Shown here: positions 1-6,119 of the stretch, one piece after another
Layout of the letters: every line of letters begins with the position of its first letter
How positions within the stretch are numbered: position 1 is the first letter of the stretch
Assembly: GCA_025454675.1 (NCBI GenBank)
Contig: JALONZ010000134.1
Location: forward strand, 1 to 6,119
Source: Anaerolineae bacterium
GTDB lineage: Bacteria; Chloroflexota; Anaerolineae; Aggregatilineales; Phototrophicaceae
Direction of reading: 5' to 3'
Length of the DNA stretch: 6,119 bases
The notes under the pieces: model-generated
The model's input: only the letters and a program-made list of their open reading frames with translations
The model's database searches: none
Told to the model about the DNA's origin: nothing
Translations under genes and position numbers: made by a program

Positions 1-306
1 ATTGATACCGGGTGTCGTAATAACAAGTGTTGAAATAGCAAGCCCCAACACAAGGGTGCTGGCAACCAATTCGACACGTCCACGCCGTAATAATTGCCAT
101 AAAAAGATGCAAATACCTGCAAAAAACAGGGTGAACAATGTGCCATGAGGGGCAACATTGGCACCTTGTGAAATAACAAATAATTGAGCAACAATGCCAC
201 CCAAATTCGATAAAAAGACAATCATGACAATGGCACGCGCAAACTGCAAACGCGACCTTTCAATCGCGTTCAGTTCAATGGGGGTTTCAGATGTTGGCTT
301 TAACAT
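1..306 (-). CDS. N-terminus of a multi-pass membrane protein, probable sensor (partial)
   Basis: Start codon ATG at 306-304; the frame stays open to base 1, giving 102 codons with the C-terminus outside the window. The protein begins MLKPTSETPIELNAIERSRL, a charged cytoplasmic-type leader, followed by three hydrophobic stretches at about residues 23-47, 57-72 and 81-98. An Arg-rich loop (LLRRGRVE, 72-79) lies between the second and third. A GAGAG Shine-Dalgarno-like element sits 9 nt before the ATG, and the gene starts 17 bp after the stop of the upstream membrane GAF gene, so it should be co-transcribed. The helix layout and several residues match the first three helices of that upstream protein (see finding), which suggests a paralogous membrane sensor domain. 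Whether it continues into GAF domains, a histidine kinase or something else cannot be seen. That it is a real membrane-protein gene is fairly sure; its function is inference. Confidence 0.75.
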   Translation of the reverse strand, partial: MLKPTSETPIELNAIERSRLQFARAIVMIVFLSNLGGIVAQLFVISQGANVAPHGTLFTLFFAGICIFLWQLLRRGRVELVASTLVLGLAISTLVITTPGIN

Positions 307-323
307 GACCAGTTTCTCTCATT

Positions 324-2045
324 CTAACGCGGGGGCGTTCCCAATTTGATGGCAATTTTGGGGGCTTTAAGCGCATCGCGCAAACCTTTCGCCGCTTCTG
401 TCACCATATCTTCAACGTTATTCACCGTCTGCAAGCGCCCAACAATTTGGTTCACATACGCTTCGCGTTGGGCATTACGCTGGCTTTCATTGACCAAGCG
501 CACATTTTCGACAGCAACACCAAACCGTTCACTCACTTCGGTGAGCAAATCGAGGTCATCTGGCGAAAAATCATCCTCTTTATCCAGTTCAAATTCCATC
601 GCACCGACCACCCGTCCACGTACCCGAAGCGGAATCGTGATGATTTGCCGATTATCAATTTCTGTTTGTCCAATTTGCCCCGATTGAATGGCTTCGGCAA
701 TGCTATTGGTCAAATCGGCTTTAGAAATGGTCTCATTCGCCTCAAAATCCACACCCAACCCAATATCTTGCCCTGCCCCACTGATATAATCCGTCCAAAT
801 GCGACCTGTTAAGCGTTCATTCAGGCGCTCCACTTGGCGCAAGGCTTCGCGGGCTTCTTCGACCAACCGTTGATTTTCGAGTACCCGTTGTTCGGCGCGT
901 TCAAATTGACGGATATTATCAATCGCCAACCCAATGCTATCGGCTAAGGTCTGAAAGGCTTGTGCAAGGTCATCGCGGTCAAATCCATCGCGTTCTTTAC
1001 TTTGCAAATCCAACGCGCCAATCACCCGATTCCCAATCCGCAAGGGGAAGGCGGCTTCTACTTGTGTTTCGGGGAGCAATTCGTTGCGCTGATGTACACT
1101 ATCACTAGACCCCGCTTTGGCGATGATATATTTGCCCAAATAGGTCACTTGACCAATCACACTCACACTGCCCACTTTTAGCCCATGTGCGCGGGCAATC
1201 AGTTTTTGTCCCACCTCACCCGTACTCGCGGTCAGGCGGGCTTCCGCACCAGCATCATCGGATAAAAAGATTTGAGCATGATAAATTTTGGGGAAATCTG
1301 CCAAAACACGGTTAATGGTATATTCTGATAATTCCTGAACACTGATGCGTTGTGCAACACGCTGGGTCAAATCGGTGACGATACCGCCGACAGTGGCTTG
1401 GGCTTGCACCGCTTCATATGCCCCCATTTGGCGCGAGGTGGTCGCAGACCGCAAAAATGCGTTAATAATGGCAGTAATGCCTAATGTTATCAGTGATAAT
1501 GCCAAGAAATCAGAAACATTATATTGGGCAATGGCATCACCACTCACAATATAATCAGGCAACACCTCACCTTCTAATGTCGGGCGTATACCTAGTGCAA
1601 CAGCTATGCCAATAATCGTTACGATTGCGCTAATGAATAGACCAATACGTCCTAAGATAAGCCCTGCTACAAAAACAGTGATAACCATCAATAAGGTATT
1701 AAACCCATTGACCAACCCCGAATTATAAGTATTACCAATGGTGGTAAAGCACAAAGCAACAAATGCCATCCAAGATGCACGGTCAAGTTGTCCTATGCGA
1801 ACAAAAAATAATGTTAAACCGCCGAATAAAAAAAATAATACAAGTGGGATAATATCGCCTAAATTACCTGTACGGAAAATATATTCAATAAGGGTATATG
1901 GCGCATATTGCGTTGAAGTGAAAAATACGGCATAAAGTATGGTTGCAAAACCAACAATTGTGACAAAATTAATCAATAATCTGGCATGTTGGCGTTGTAA
2001 ATCGTCATTGTAATTCACATCTATCTTGAATAACCGATTCCACAT
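324..2045 (-). CDS. Six-helix membrane protein with cytoplasmic GAF domains, no kinase domain
   Basis: A 573-aa protein, probably a membrane-anchored sensor or scaffold. Six hydrophobic helices lie at about residues 23-42, 64-83, 90-107, 114-132, 134-153 and 179-198. A full GAF domain follows at about 225-382 (GNRVIGALDLQSK near 338; LAIDNIRQFE near 373), then an Arg/Glu-rich coiled coil at about 380-414. After this comes a short GAF-like module at about 415-520 that starts with LTGRIWTDYISG and contains RGRVVGAMEFELD and VAVENVRL. The last ~45 residues look like only the first helix and strand of another GAF, ending IAIKLGTPPR. No HAMP, HisKA or HATPase_c domain is present. Start choice: the frame is open from a GTG at 2069 and an ATG at 2066, but only the ATG at 2045 has a good ribosome site (AGAGGA, 6 nt spacing) and it gives MWNRLFKIDV. 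The membrane part (about 1450-2000) is visibly more AT-rich, as expected from Ile/Phe/Leu codons. GAF ligand unknown. Confidence 0.88.
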   Translation of the reverse strand: MWNRLFKIDVNYNDDLQRQHARLLINFVTIVGFATILYAVFFTSTQYAPYTLIEYIFRTGNLGDIIPLVLFFLFGGLTLFFVRIGQLDRASWMAFVALCFTTIGNTYNSGLVNGFNTLLMVITVFVAGLILGRIGLFISAIVTIIGIAVALGIRPTLEGEVLPDYIVSGDAIAQYNVSDFLALSLITLGITAIINAFLRSATTSRQMGAYEAVQAQATVGGIVTDLTQRVAQRISVQELSEYTINRVLADFPKIYHAQIFLSDDAGAEARLTASTGEVGQKLIARAHGLKVGSVSVIGQVTYLGKYIIAKAGSSDSVHQRNELLPETQVEAAFPLRIGNRVIGALDLQSKERDGFDRDDLAQAFQTLADSIGLAIDNIRQFERAEQRVLENQRLVEEAREALRQVERLNERLTGRIWTDYISGAGQDIGLGVDFEANETISKADLTNSIAEAIQSGQIGQTEIDNRQIITIPLRVRGRVVGAMEFELDKEDDFSPDDLDLLTEVSERFGVAVENVRLVNESQRNAQREAYVNQIVGRLQTVNNVEDMVTEAAKGLRDALKAPKIAIKLGTPPR

Positions 2046-2051
2046 GGCGCG

Positions 2052-2057
2052 TCCTCT
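2052..2057 (-). promoter_or_regulatory. Ribosome binding site AGAGGA deciding the start at 2045
   Basis: AGAGGA lies 6 nt before the ATG at 2045 and overlaps the TAG stop (2058-2056) of the 964-aa GAF gene, so translation of the two genes is probably coupled. The alternative upstream starts (ATG 2066, GTG 2069) have no purine-rich element at a suitable distance. Confidence 0.6.
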
Positions 2058-4950
2058 AATTCTCATCACGGGTCATCAGGCGAATCCGTGCGCGTTTTGC
2101 GCCAATCGCCTTGCCCAATTCGCTGAGGGTGACATTCAAAATTTGGTCTATATCGGTCTGTTTTTGCAATTGACTGGCAATATCATTGACCAATGCTTTA
2201 CTTTTGGCAAGGCGTTGGCTTTGCCCATAAGTCTCTGCGTTTTCGATACCAATGCCCATCTGACTGACCAATTGTTGGAAGATGGCAGAATCGGTATTGC
2301 TATAGGTATTCGGTTTAAGACTGCCAATTTCGACCACGCCCATCAGCGCCCCGCGTAAGGTTAAGGGTAAGCTGATGGATGAGACAATCGTTTCATCCGT
2401 TGTAAATTGATACTCCGATTTTTTCAGGTCATTGGCAGAAAACATCCGTTGCGTTTTAATTACCTGCCCGCCCGTGATATTGGATAAGGCAAGCGGGGTA
2501 TCATTCGCCATATCCACAACCACTTTAGACCCATCGTTATAAGCCACTTTGCACCAGCGATTGAGTGTGGTATTCAACATCAAAACCACCAGCCTATCCG
2601 CAGGCAAAATTTGGCGAATATCTTCTAGAGCAATTTTTAAGAGCGCCTCAACATCCAAAACGGTTTGTAGCGATTGACTGAAGCCGGCAATGGCTTCCAT
2701 CTGACGGGATTGACGGCGGGTATTTTGTAGCAGGCGGATATTTTGAATCGTTACAGCCATTTGCGCGGTGATAGTGCGGGCAAAATCCATCATTGTTGTG
2801 CTAAATGACCGATTTTCATCATATAAGTCCAACCCAACCGACCCAATAAAACCCGCTCGCACATCAATAAGTGGCAAAATGGCGATGGATCTAATGGGGG
2901 TCTGCATCAATGCGTTACGGGTCTCTGGGCTGATTTCGGTCGAAGTCGCCACTTGATTGATGATAATCGGTTGAGTTTGGTTGCGAAGACGACGTTGAAA
3001 CTCATCATCTTTTGCCGAAAAAGTCATCCCAACCGTACCCACTTTGGGATGTTCCGCCACCACAACCGCTTTATCACCACCATCGGTTAATAAGGTGATA
3101 CCTACGTGGTCTATATTCACCGCATCCACCAACGCACGCACCGTTTTTTCCATGACGGCATTTTCGTCTTGTAATGAACCGAGTGCCGATGACAAGTCAT
3201 TGATAATTCGCAAGGCACGGACTTGGGTACTCAATGATTCGGCAACCACTTGGGTATCGTTCAACAAACGCCGATTTTCAATGGTGAGTGCCAGTTGGTC
3301 GGCGATGGCAAACAAGTTATTCTGTTGTAATGGGCTAATTTCATACCCCACCTCTTTGCCCAAATTCATCACCCCAATCACGCGCCCAGCAACACGTAAG
3401 CGCACATTATAGGTACTAAAAACACCCTGTTCCACCAGATAATTGGTGGAGTTTTGTATTAAGGCTTGATAAGGCGGGCGTAAATCGGGGACGGTGGTAT
3501 AGTCGCTTTGTAACAGGGTATTGATGATACCCTTAAATGCCTCTGGATTGGGATGGTTGGTAAAATCATCACTCGTATTCGGGGTTTCAATCCTGTCACG
3601 GGTGGCAAAAACACGCATGGTCGCAGATTTTGGCACATCGCCCATCGAAATCGCTCTATCAAAAAAGGTAATCGATAACGATTGAATTTCGGGAGGCAAC
3701 AAATCAATCAGCAATCGCGCCATTTCGGAATAATCTTCAGCCGTAGATACTGCCCGATTCGCCTCAATCAGTTTGGTTGCAAATTGTTGGGCGGTGCTGG
3801 TTTGTTGGCTAAGGACGCGCACTTCGGTCAATGCGCCAACCATCTCGCTCACATTTTGGAACGCATTAATCACATCCCGATTAAAGGCGCGTTTTTGACG
3901 GCTCATCACAATCATCGCCCCAATTGGGATTCGACCATTAGAAATCGTCACACTAAATAACGAATTAACCCCGCGTCCTTTTAACCATTCAGAAAAATAT
4001 TTCCCCAATACATCGGCAGACATCAAGTCGCTATCATCAACCATGACTGTTTCGCCCGCCAACATCCGCGCCTGAACCGACTCGCTTAAATCTTGCCAGC
4101 GTAGTTCGCGTTCAAAATCCCATTCCAACAAACGATTGCGATTGGCTACCGCACGAATCACCCACCGATTGACTTTATCACCTGTATAATCAAACTCCAC
4201 CATCGCCAGTGACCTACCCTGTTCGGGCAATAGGTACTTGGCAATGATTTGCGCCATATCCACATAGGTCTGACCTGCGGATAATTGATTAAACACTTCT
4301 GCTTGGCGTTGGCTCAAATCATGGCTGATGGTGCTTTCTTCAATCAGGTTATACAATTCGATTTGTGAGGTGGCAATATCCACAAGGCTTTGATACCACT
4401 CCATCTGAAACGGTGTCGGTTCAATTGCCCCAACGGTACTGTTCAAATTGATGATGCCGATGGTGCGCCCTTTGGAACGCATGGGGAAAATGATATACGA
4501 TTCGACGACTTTATCATTAAACTCAACCCGTAATAACGGGTATTGATGGGTATCAGGGATATAAACTGGCACACCATCCTCAAAAATAGGCTTATATAAG
4601 TCGCTCATACGTGAGATGGGGACATCTATCAAAAAGTTCACCGGATACGCATCATGACGACTGGCAGTTGCCACACATGTCAGATTTTGAATATTACCCA
4701 ATGCGTCTTGATTGAATAAATTAACCGAAAAAAATTGCCCTTTGGCAATCACATCTTTTGCCAATGCACCTGCAATCTCGACAAACGTGATGCTTTTAGC
4801 AAGACGTTGGCTAACCTGTGTTTGAAGGCGAATGAAGTCAATGAGGAGTGACTGAGCATGATGTTTTGCCAACGGCGATATTTCGCCCGCCTGTTCCCAC
4901 TCTCCAAGACGCTCAAACAACGAAACAATCGCGCCCTTTTCTGACGGCAT
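2056..4950 (-). CDS. Soluble protein of about five tandem GAF domains
   Basis: A 964-aa protein without signal peptide or membrane helix, so cytoplasmic. GAF units, judged from the repeated pattern 'hydrophobic PL..rGr.iGv..l' followed by 'a..IeN.rLl', are at about 45-205 (GRTIGIINLNS), 213-380 (IPIGAMIVMS), 385-565 (GRVIGVMNLG, LTIENRRLL), 575-742 (GFIGSVGLDLY, VTIQNIRLL) and 745-907 (GALMGVVEIGS, IGIENAETYG). Helical linkers join the units. The last ~50 residues form only the beginning of a sixth GAF (LVNDIASQLQ ... ARIRLMTRDEN). GAF domains bind small molecules or mediate dimer and partner contacts; no ligand can be named. The only cysteines I noted, Cys92 and Cys800, are in strand-like positions that do not suggest bilin attachment. 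No kinase, phosphatase, cyclase, HAMP or MCP output domain is present. The ATG at 4950 has a strong GAGGAG 8 nt upstream. It follows two receiver genes (35 bp gap) and precedes the membrane GAF gene, so a role in the same signalling pathway is inferred. Confidence 0.9.
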   Translation of the reverse strand: MPSEKGAIVSLFERLGEWEQAGEISPLAKHHAQSLLIDFIRLQTQVSQRLAKSITFVEIAGALAKDVIAKGQFFSVNLFNQDALGNIQNLTCVATASRHDAYPVNFLIDVPISRMSDLYKPIFEDGVPVYIPDTHQYPLLRVEFNDKVVESYIIFPMRSKGRTIGIINLNSTVGAIEPTPFQMEWYQSLVDIATSQIELYNLIEESTISHDLSQRQAEVFNQLSAGQTYVDMAQIIAKYLLPEQGRSLAMVEFDYTGDKVNRWVIRAVANRNRLLEWDFERELRWQDLSESVQARMLAGETVMVDDSDLMSADVLGKYFSEWLKGRGVNSLFSVTISNGRIPIGAMIVMSRQKRAFNRDVINAFQNVSEMVGALTEVRVLSQQTSTAQQFATKLIEANRAVSTAEDYSEMARLLIDLLPPEIQSLSITFFDRAISMGDVPKSATMRVFATRDRIETPNTSDDFTNHPNPEAFKGIINTLLQSDYTTVPDLRPPYQALIQNSTNYLVEQGVFSTYNVRLRVAGRVIGVMNLGKEVGYEISPLQQNNLFAIADQLALTIENRRLLNDTQVVAESLSTQVRALRIINDLSSALGSLQDENAVMEKTVRALVDAVNIDHVGITLLTDGGDKAVVVAEHPKVGTVGMTFSAKDDEFQRRLRNQTQPIIINQVATSTEISPETRNALMQTPIRSIAILPLIDVRAGFIGSVGLDLYDENRSFSTTMMDFARTITAQMAVTIQNIRLLQNTRRQSRQMEAIAGFSQSLQTVLDVEALLKIALEDIRQILPADRLVVLMLNTTLNRWCKVAYNDGSKVVVDMANDTPLALSNITGGQVIKTQRMFSANDLKKSEYQFTTDETIVSSISLPLTLRGALMGVVEIGSLKPNTYSNTDSAIFQQLVSQMGIGIENAETYGQSQRLAKSKALVNDIASQLQKQTDIDQILNVTLSELGKAIGAKRARIRLMTRDEN

Positions 4951-4985
4951 AACACACGCTCCTCATCCATTCATCAAACTTGAAT

Positions 4986-5408
4986 TTACTTCCATTCCCA
5001 AACTTGTTCACCAGAGAGTAGCCGTGTAATTTGCTCTGGAAAACGGTCGGGGTCAAGTGGTTTGCCCAAAAATCCGTCAAAGCCCGCTTTTTGGGCGCGA
5101 CGCATTTGGTCTTCACTCGCCTCGGCAGTCACAGCACACACCAACGTCTCTTTTAGGCGTGGATGGGCGCGGACTTTTTGCAATGCCTGATAGCCATCTT
5201 CATAGGGAAGGCGAATATCCATCAGGATTAAATCAATTTTGGCAAGTGTTTCGGCAAATTGGACAACTTGCCAGCCAGAGGTTTTCCACTCACAGCGTTG
5301 CACGCCCATAAACGCCAGCATACGGGCAATGAGTACAAAATTTGGCACATTGTCTTCCACCACTAAAACATGAGCTTCACTTGGGTCTATTGGAAACTTG
5401 GTTGGCAT
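4986..5408 (-). CDS. Stand-alone response regulator receiver protein (140 aa)
   Basis: A single CheY-type receiver with no output domain. The acidic pocket is Glu18-Asp19 (VLVVEDN), the predicted phospho-acceptor is Asp64 (DLILMDIRLP), the switch Thr is Thr94 (VTAEAS) and the conserved Lys-Pro is Lys116-Pro117 (GFLGKPLDPD). All catalytic positions are intact, so it should accept phosphate from a histidine kinase or phosphorelay. A ~12-residue tail precedes the receiver. The end carries a short tryptophan-rich tail (GEQVWEWK) beyond the last helix. The segment between the first and third strands (GVQRCEWKTSGWQVVQF) is unusual compared with the common 'A.nG.eAl' pattern. The ATG at 5408 lies 6 bp after the preceding receiver's stop; its AAGG ribosome site (5418-5421, 9 nt spacing) sits inside that gene's last codons, indicating translational coupling. 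The partner kinase is not in view. Confidence 0.93.
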   Translation of the reverse strand: MPTKFPIDPSEAHVLVVEDNVPNFVLIARMLAFMGVQRCEWKTSGWQVVQFAETLAKIDLILMDIRLPYEDGYQALQKVRAHPRLKETLVCAVTAEASEDQMRRAQKAGFDGFLGKPLDPDRFPEQITRLLSGEQVWEWK

Positions 5409-5414
5409 ATATAA

Positions 5415-5777
5415 CTACCTTAAATATTGAACGACTTGCTCAACAAAAGTGTCTACATCAATCGGTTTACCGATGTAGCCATCACAACCTGCATTTAATG
5501 AACGTTCTCTATCGCCTTCCATCACATTGGCGGTCAGCGCAACAATCGGAATACTAGCAATTTGTGGGGTGTTGCGGATTTTGGCTGTCGCGGTCAATCC
5601 GTCCATACCGGGCATACTCATATCCATCAAAATTAAATCCGGTGGATTGTTGAGCGCCATGTTAATCCCTTCAAGTGCAGTTCCCGCTTCTTCGACCATA
5701 ATGCCTTCTGACATCAAAATACGGCGCACCAACATGCGATTATTAGCGTCGTCTTCGATATACAAAATGCGCGTCAT
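5415..5777 (-). CDS. Stand-alone response regulator receiver protein (120 aa), CheY/DivK-like
   Basis: First gene of the operon and a minimal receiver domain. Glu8-Asp9-Asp10 (YIEDD) form the metal-binding pocket, Asp52 (LILMDMSMPGMDG) is the predicted phosphorylation site, Thr82 (ALTANVM) is the switch residue and Lys104-Pro105 (GYIGKPID) completes the active site. The protein ends directly after the final helix (VEQVVQYLR), so it has no DNA-binding or enzymatic output and presumably acts by protein contact or as a phosphorelay intermediate. The frame is open up to a TTG at 5807, but the ATG at 5777 has a perfect AGGAG 7 nt upstream and gives the standard MTRILYIEDD start, so I use it. This gene and the 140-aa receiver form a tandem pair but share only the general fold pattern, so they are not a recent duplication. 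Confidence 0.95.
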   Translation of the reverse strand: MTRILYIEDDANNRMLVRRILMSEGIMVEEAGTALEGINMALNNPPDLILMDMSMPGMDGLTATAKIRNTPQIASIPIVALTANVMEGDRERSLNAGCDGYIGKPIDVDTFVEQVVQYLR

Positions 5778-5784
5778 CGTCTCT

Positions 5785-5789
5785 CTCCT
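5785..5789 (-). promoter_or_regulatory. Ribosome binding site AGGAG of the first receiver gene
   Basis: AGGAG lies 7 nt before the ATG at 5777, within a longer purine run (CAGGAGAGAG). It decides the start against the in-frame TTG at 5807, which would add ten residues ahead of the first receiver strand. Confidence 0.75.
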
Positions 5790-5825
5790 GATGGTGCGTT
5801 GGTTCAATGGTTAAAAACAGGTTTG

Positions 5826-5831
5826 ATTATA
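5826..5831 (-). promoter_or_regulatory. Candidate -10 box (TATAAT) of the receiver/GAF operon
   Basis: On the minus strand the sequence GGATATAATC contains a perfect TATAAT at 5831-5826, about 49 bases before the first receiver's ATG. This predicts a transcript start near 5819 and a leader of about 42 nt. No good TTGACA-like -35 box is found at 16-18 bp spacing (the 17-bp position reads GAAGAT), so the promoter may need an activator or another sigma factor, or the call may be chance in AT-rich DNA. A dyad at 5844-5873 covers the -35 region. Confidence 0.5.
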
Positions 5832-5843
5832 TCCACATTGTAG

Positions 5844-5873
5844 CGAAAATCTTCTAAAATTACCAAATTTTCG
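5844..5873. repeat. Imperfectly spaced inverted repeat in the divergent intergenic region
   Basis: CGAAAAT (5844-5850) and ATTTTCG (5867-5873) are perfect 7-bp inverted arms separated by 16 bp. The centre lies about 30 bp upstream of the candidate -10 box of the minus-strand operon, so it could be an operator. The arms are AT-rich and short, so chance is a real alternative. A run of T follows on the plus strand, but no plus-strand gene ends before it. Confidence 0.3.
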
Positions 5874-5987
5874 TTTTATTCATCATACAAGCAAATTACA
5901 AAATATGCTACATTCCGTATCTTAATGAAACCAACCTAACACATAATTCAGACACACCCCACACCAAACAAAAATGCCTATGAAAGG

Positions 5988-6001
5988 ACACAAGATTGTG
6001 T
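5988..6001. repeat. Short perfect dyad ACACAA-GA-TTGTGT, possible operator
   Basis: Six-base arms ACACAA (5988-5993) and TTGTGT (5996-6001) flank a 2-bp centre, a compact geometry typical of a site for a dimeric repressor or activator. It lies about 50 bp before the start of the divergent isomerase gene, where its promoter would be expected. Nearby, TATTCT at 6002-6007 is a weak -10 candidate with no convincing -35. No regulator can be named. Confidence 0.3.
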
Positions 6002-6051
6002 TATTCTGTTAATCTGTCAGACTCAATTCATTTTAGCTCATGAGGTAAAGT

Positions 6052-6119
6052 ATGAAACGTTACGCTAGTCCCCCCCCAATGCAAATTGACCCCAAGAAAA
6101 CCTATATTGCCCAAATCCA
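6052..6119 (+). CDS. N-terminus of a probable cyclophilin-type peptidyl-prolyl isomerase (partial)
   Basis: Start ATG at 6052; 22 full codons are visible before the window ends, beginning MKRYASPPPMQIDPKKTYIA. A GAGG ribosome site (6042-6045) lies 6 nt upstream. The 'YxxPPPMxIDPxKxYxAxI' opening is one I associate with the first strand of Chloroflexota cyclophilin-type isomerases, which catalyse cis-trans isomerisation of prolyl bonds. The catalytic core lies beyond the window, so the call rests on this short stretch only. There is no signal peptide at this start. The Pro-Pro-Pro codons are written as a run of eight C (6070-6077). The gene is transcribed away from the receiver operon and is probably functionally unrelated. 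Confidence 0.65.
   Translation, partial: MKRYASPPPMQIDPKKTYIAQI

Noticed and set aside
346..1181. Plus-strand open frames at 346-687, 447-812 and 960-1181
   Set aside because: They lie opposite the well-supported membrane GAF gene, give low-complexity, Ser/Thr/Arg- or His-rich products with no recognisable domain, and lack convincing ribosome sites. They are antisense shadows.
1450..2010. AT-rich stretch as a sign of foreign DNA
   Set aside because: It coincides exactly with six membrane helices rich in Ile, Phe and Leu, whose codons are AT-rich, and the reading frame is continuous.
2026..2358. Plus-strand 110-codon frame across the junction of the two GAF genes
   Set aside because: It is antisense to conserved GAF coding sequence on both sides and its product shows no domain.
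3459..3707. Minus-strand 82-codon frame inside the five-GAF gene
   Set aside because: It is an out-of-frame overlap within the third GAF unit; the main frame shows clear family motifs throughout.
2056..4950. Bilin- or haem-binding photoreceptor GAF
   Set aside because: I found no cysteine in the position used by phytochrome or cyanobacteriochrome GAFs and no PHY-like neighbour domain; the few cysteines fall in strand-like segments.
5527..5814. Plus-strand 95-codon hydrophobic frame opposite the first receiver
   Set aside because: It is the antisense of a receiver whose active-site motifs are all intact; the hydrophobic look is the usual reverse-strand artefact.
5844..5880. Intrinsic terminator (inverted repeat followed by T-rich stretch) on the plus strand
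   Set aside because: The stem is 7 bp and AT-rich with a 16-nt loop, and no plus-strand transcript is expected to arrive from the left, so an operator or chance is likelier.

Overview
The window is about 45% GC, densely coding and almost entirely minus-strand. It carries part of a signal-transduction operon read from right to left. Gene order along transcription is: a 120-aa stand-alone receiver (5777-5415), a second stand-alone receiver of 140 aa (5408-4986), a 964-aa soluble protein made of about five GAF domains (4950-2056), a 573-aa six-helix membrane protein with GAF domains (2045-324), and the N-terminus of another membrane protein that leaves the window at base 1 (306-1). Gaps are 6, 35, 10 and 17 bp, with no terminator-like hairpin between genes, so one transcript is likely. 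A 274-bp intergenic region (5778-6051) separates this operon from a divergent plus-strand gene. Only 22 codons of that gene are visible; it looks like the start of a cyclophilin-type peptidyl-prolyl isomerase.

The likely source is a member of the Chloroflexota, probably Anaerolineae-like. The basis is (i) proteins that string many GAF domains together and end in a half-GAF tail, (ii) the membrane/GAF/coiled-coil/short-GAF layout of the 573-aa protein, and (iii) the N-terminus MKRYASPPPMQIDP of the divergent gene, which resembles Chloroflexota cyclophilins as I remember them. This is recalled family knowledge, not a database result.

The two receivers keep all phosphorylation residues (Asp52 and Asp64), so they should be phosphorylated. 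No histidine kinase, HAMP, GGDEF, methyl-accepting or DNA-binding domain is visible in any complete protein here. The GAF proteins look like ligand- or partner-sensing input and scaffold proteins whose output partner lies elsewhere. The truncated membrane gene at the left edge is one place a kinase module could sit. The noteworthy points are this kinase-less sensor/receiver gene set, a shared C-terminal half-GAF tail on both GAF proteins, and resemblance between the membrane segments of the last two genes. I saw no mobile element, CRISPR array, tRNA or rRNA, and nothing I would call a clearly new system.
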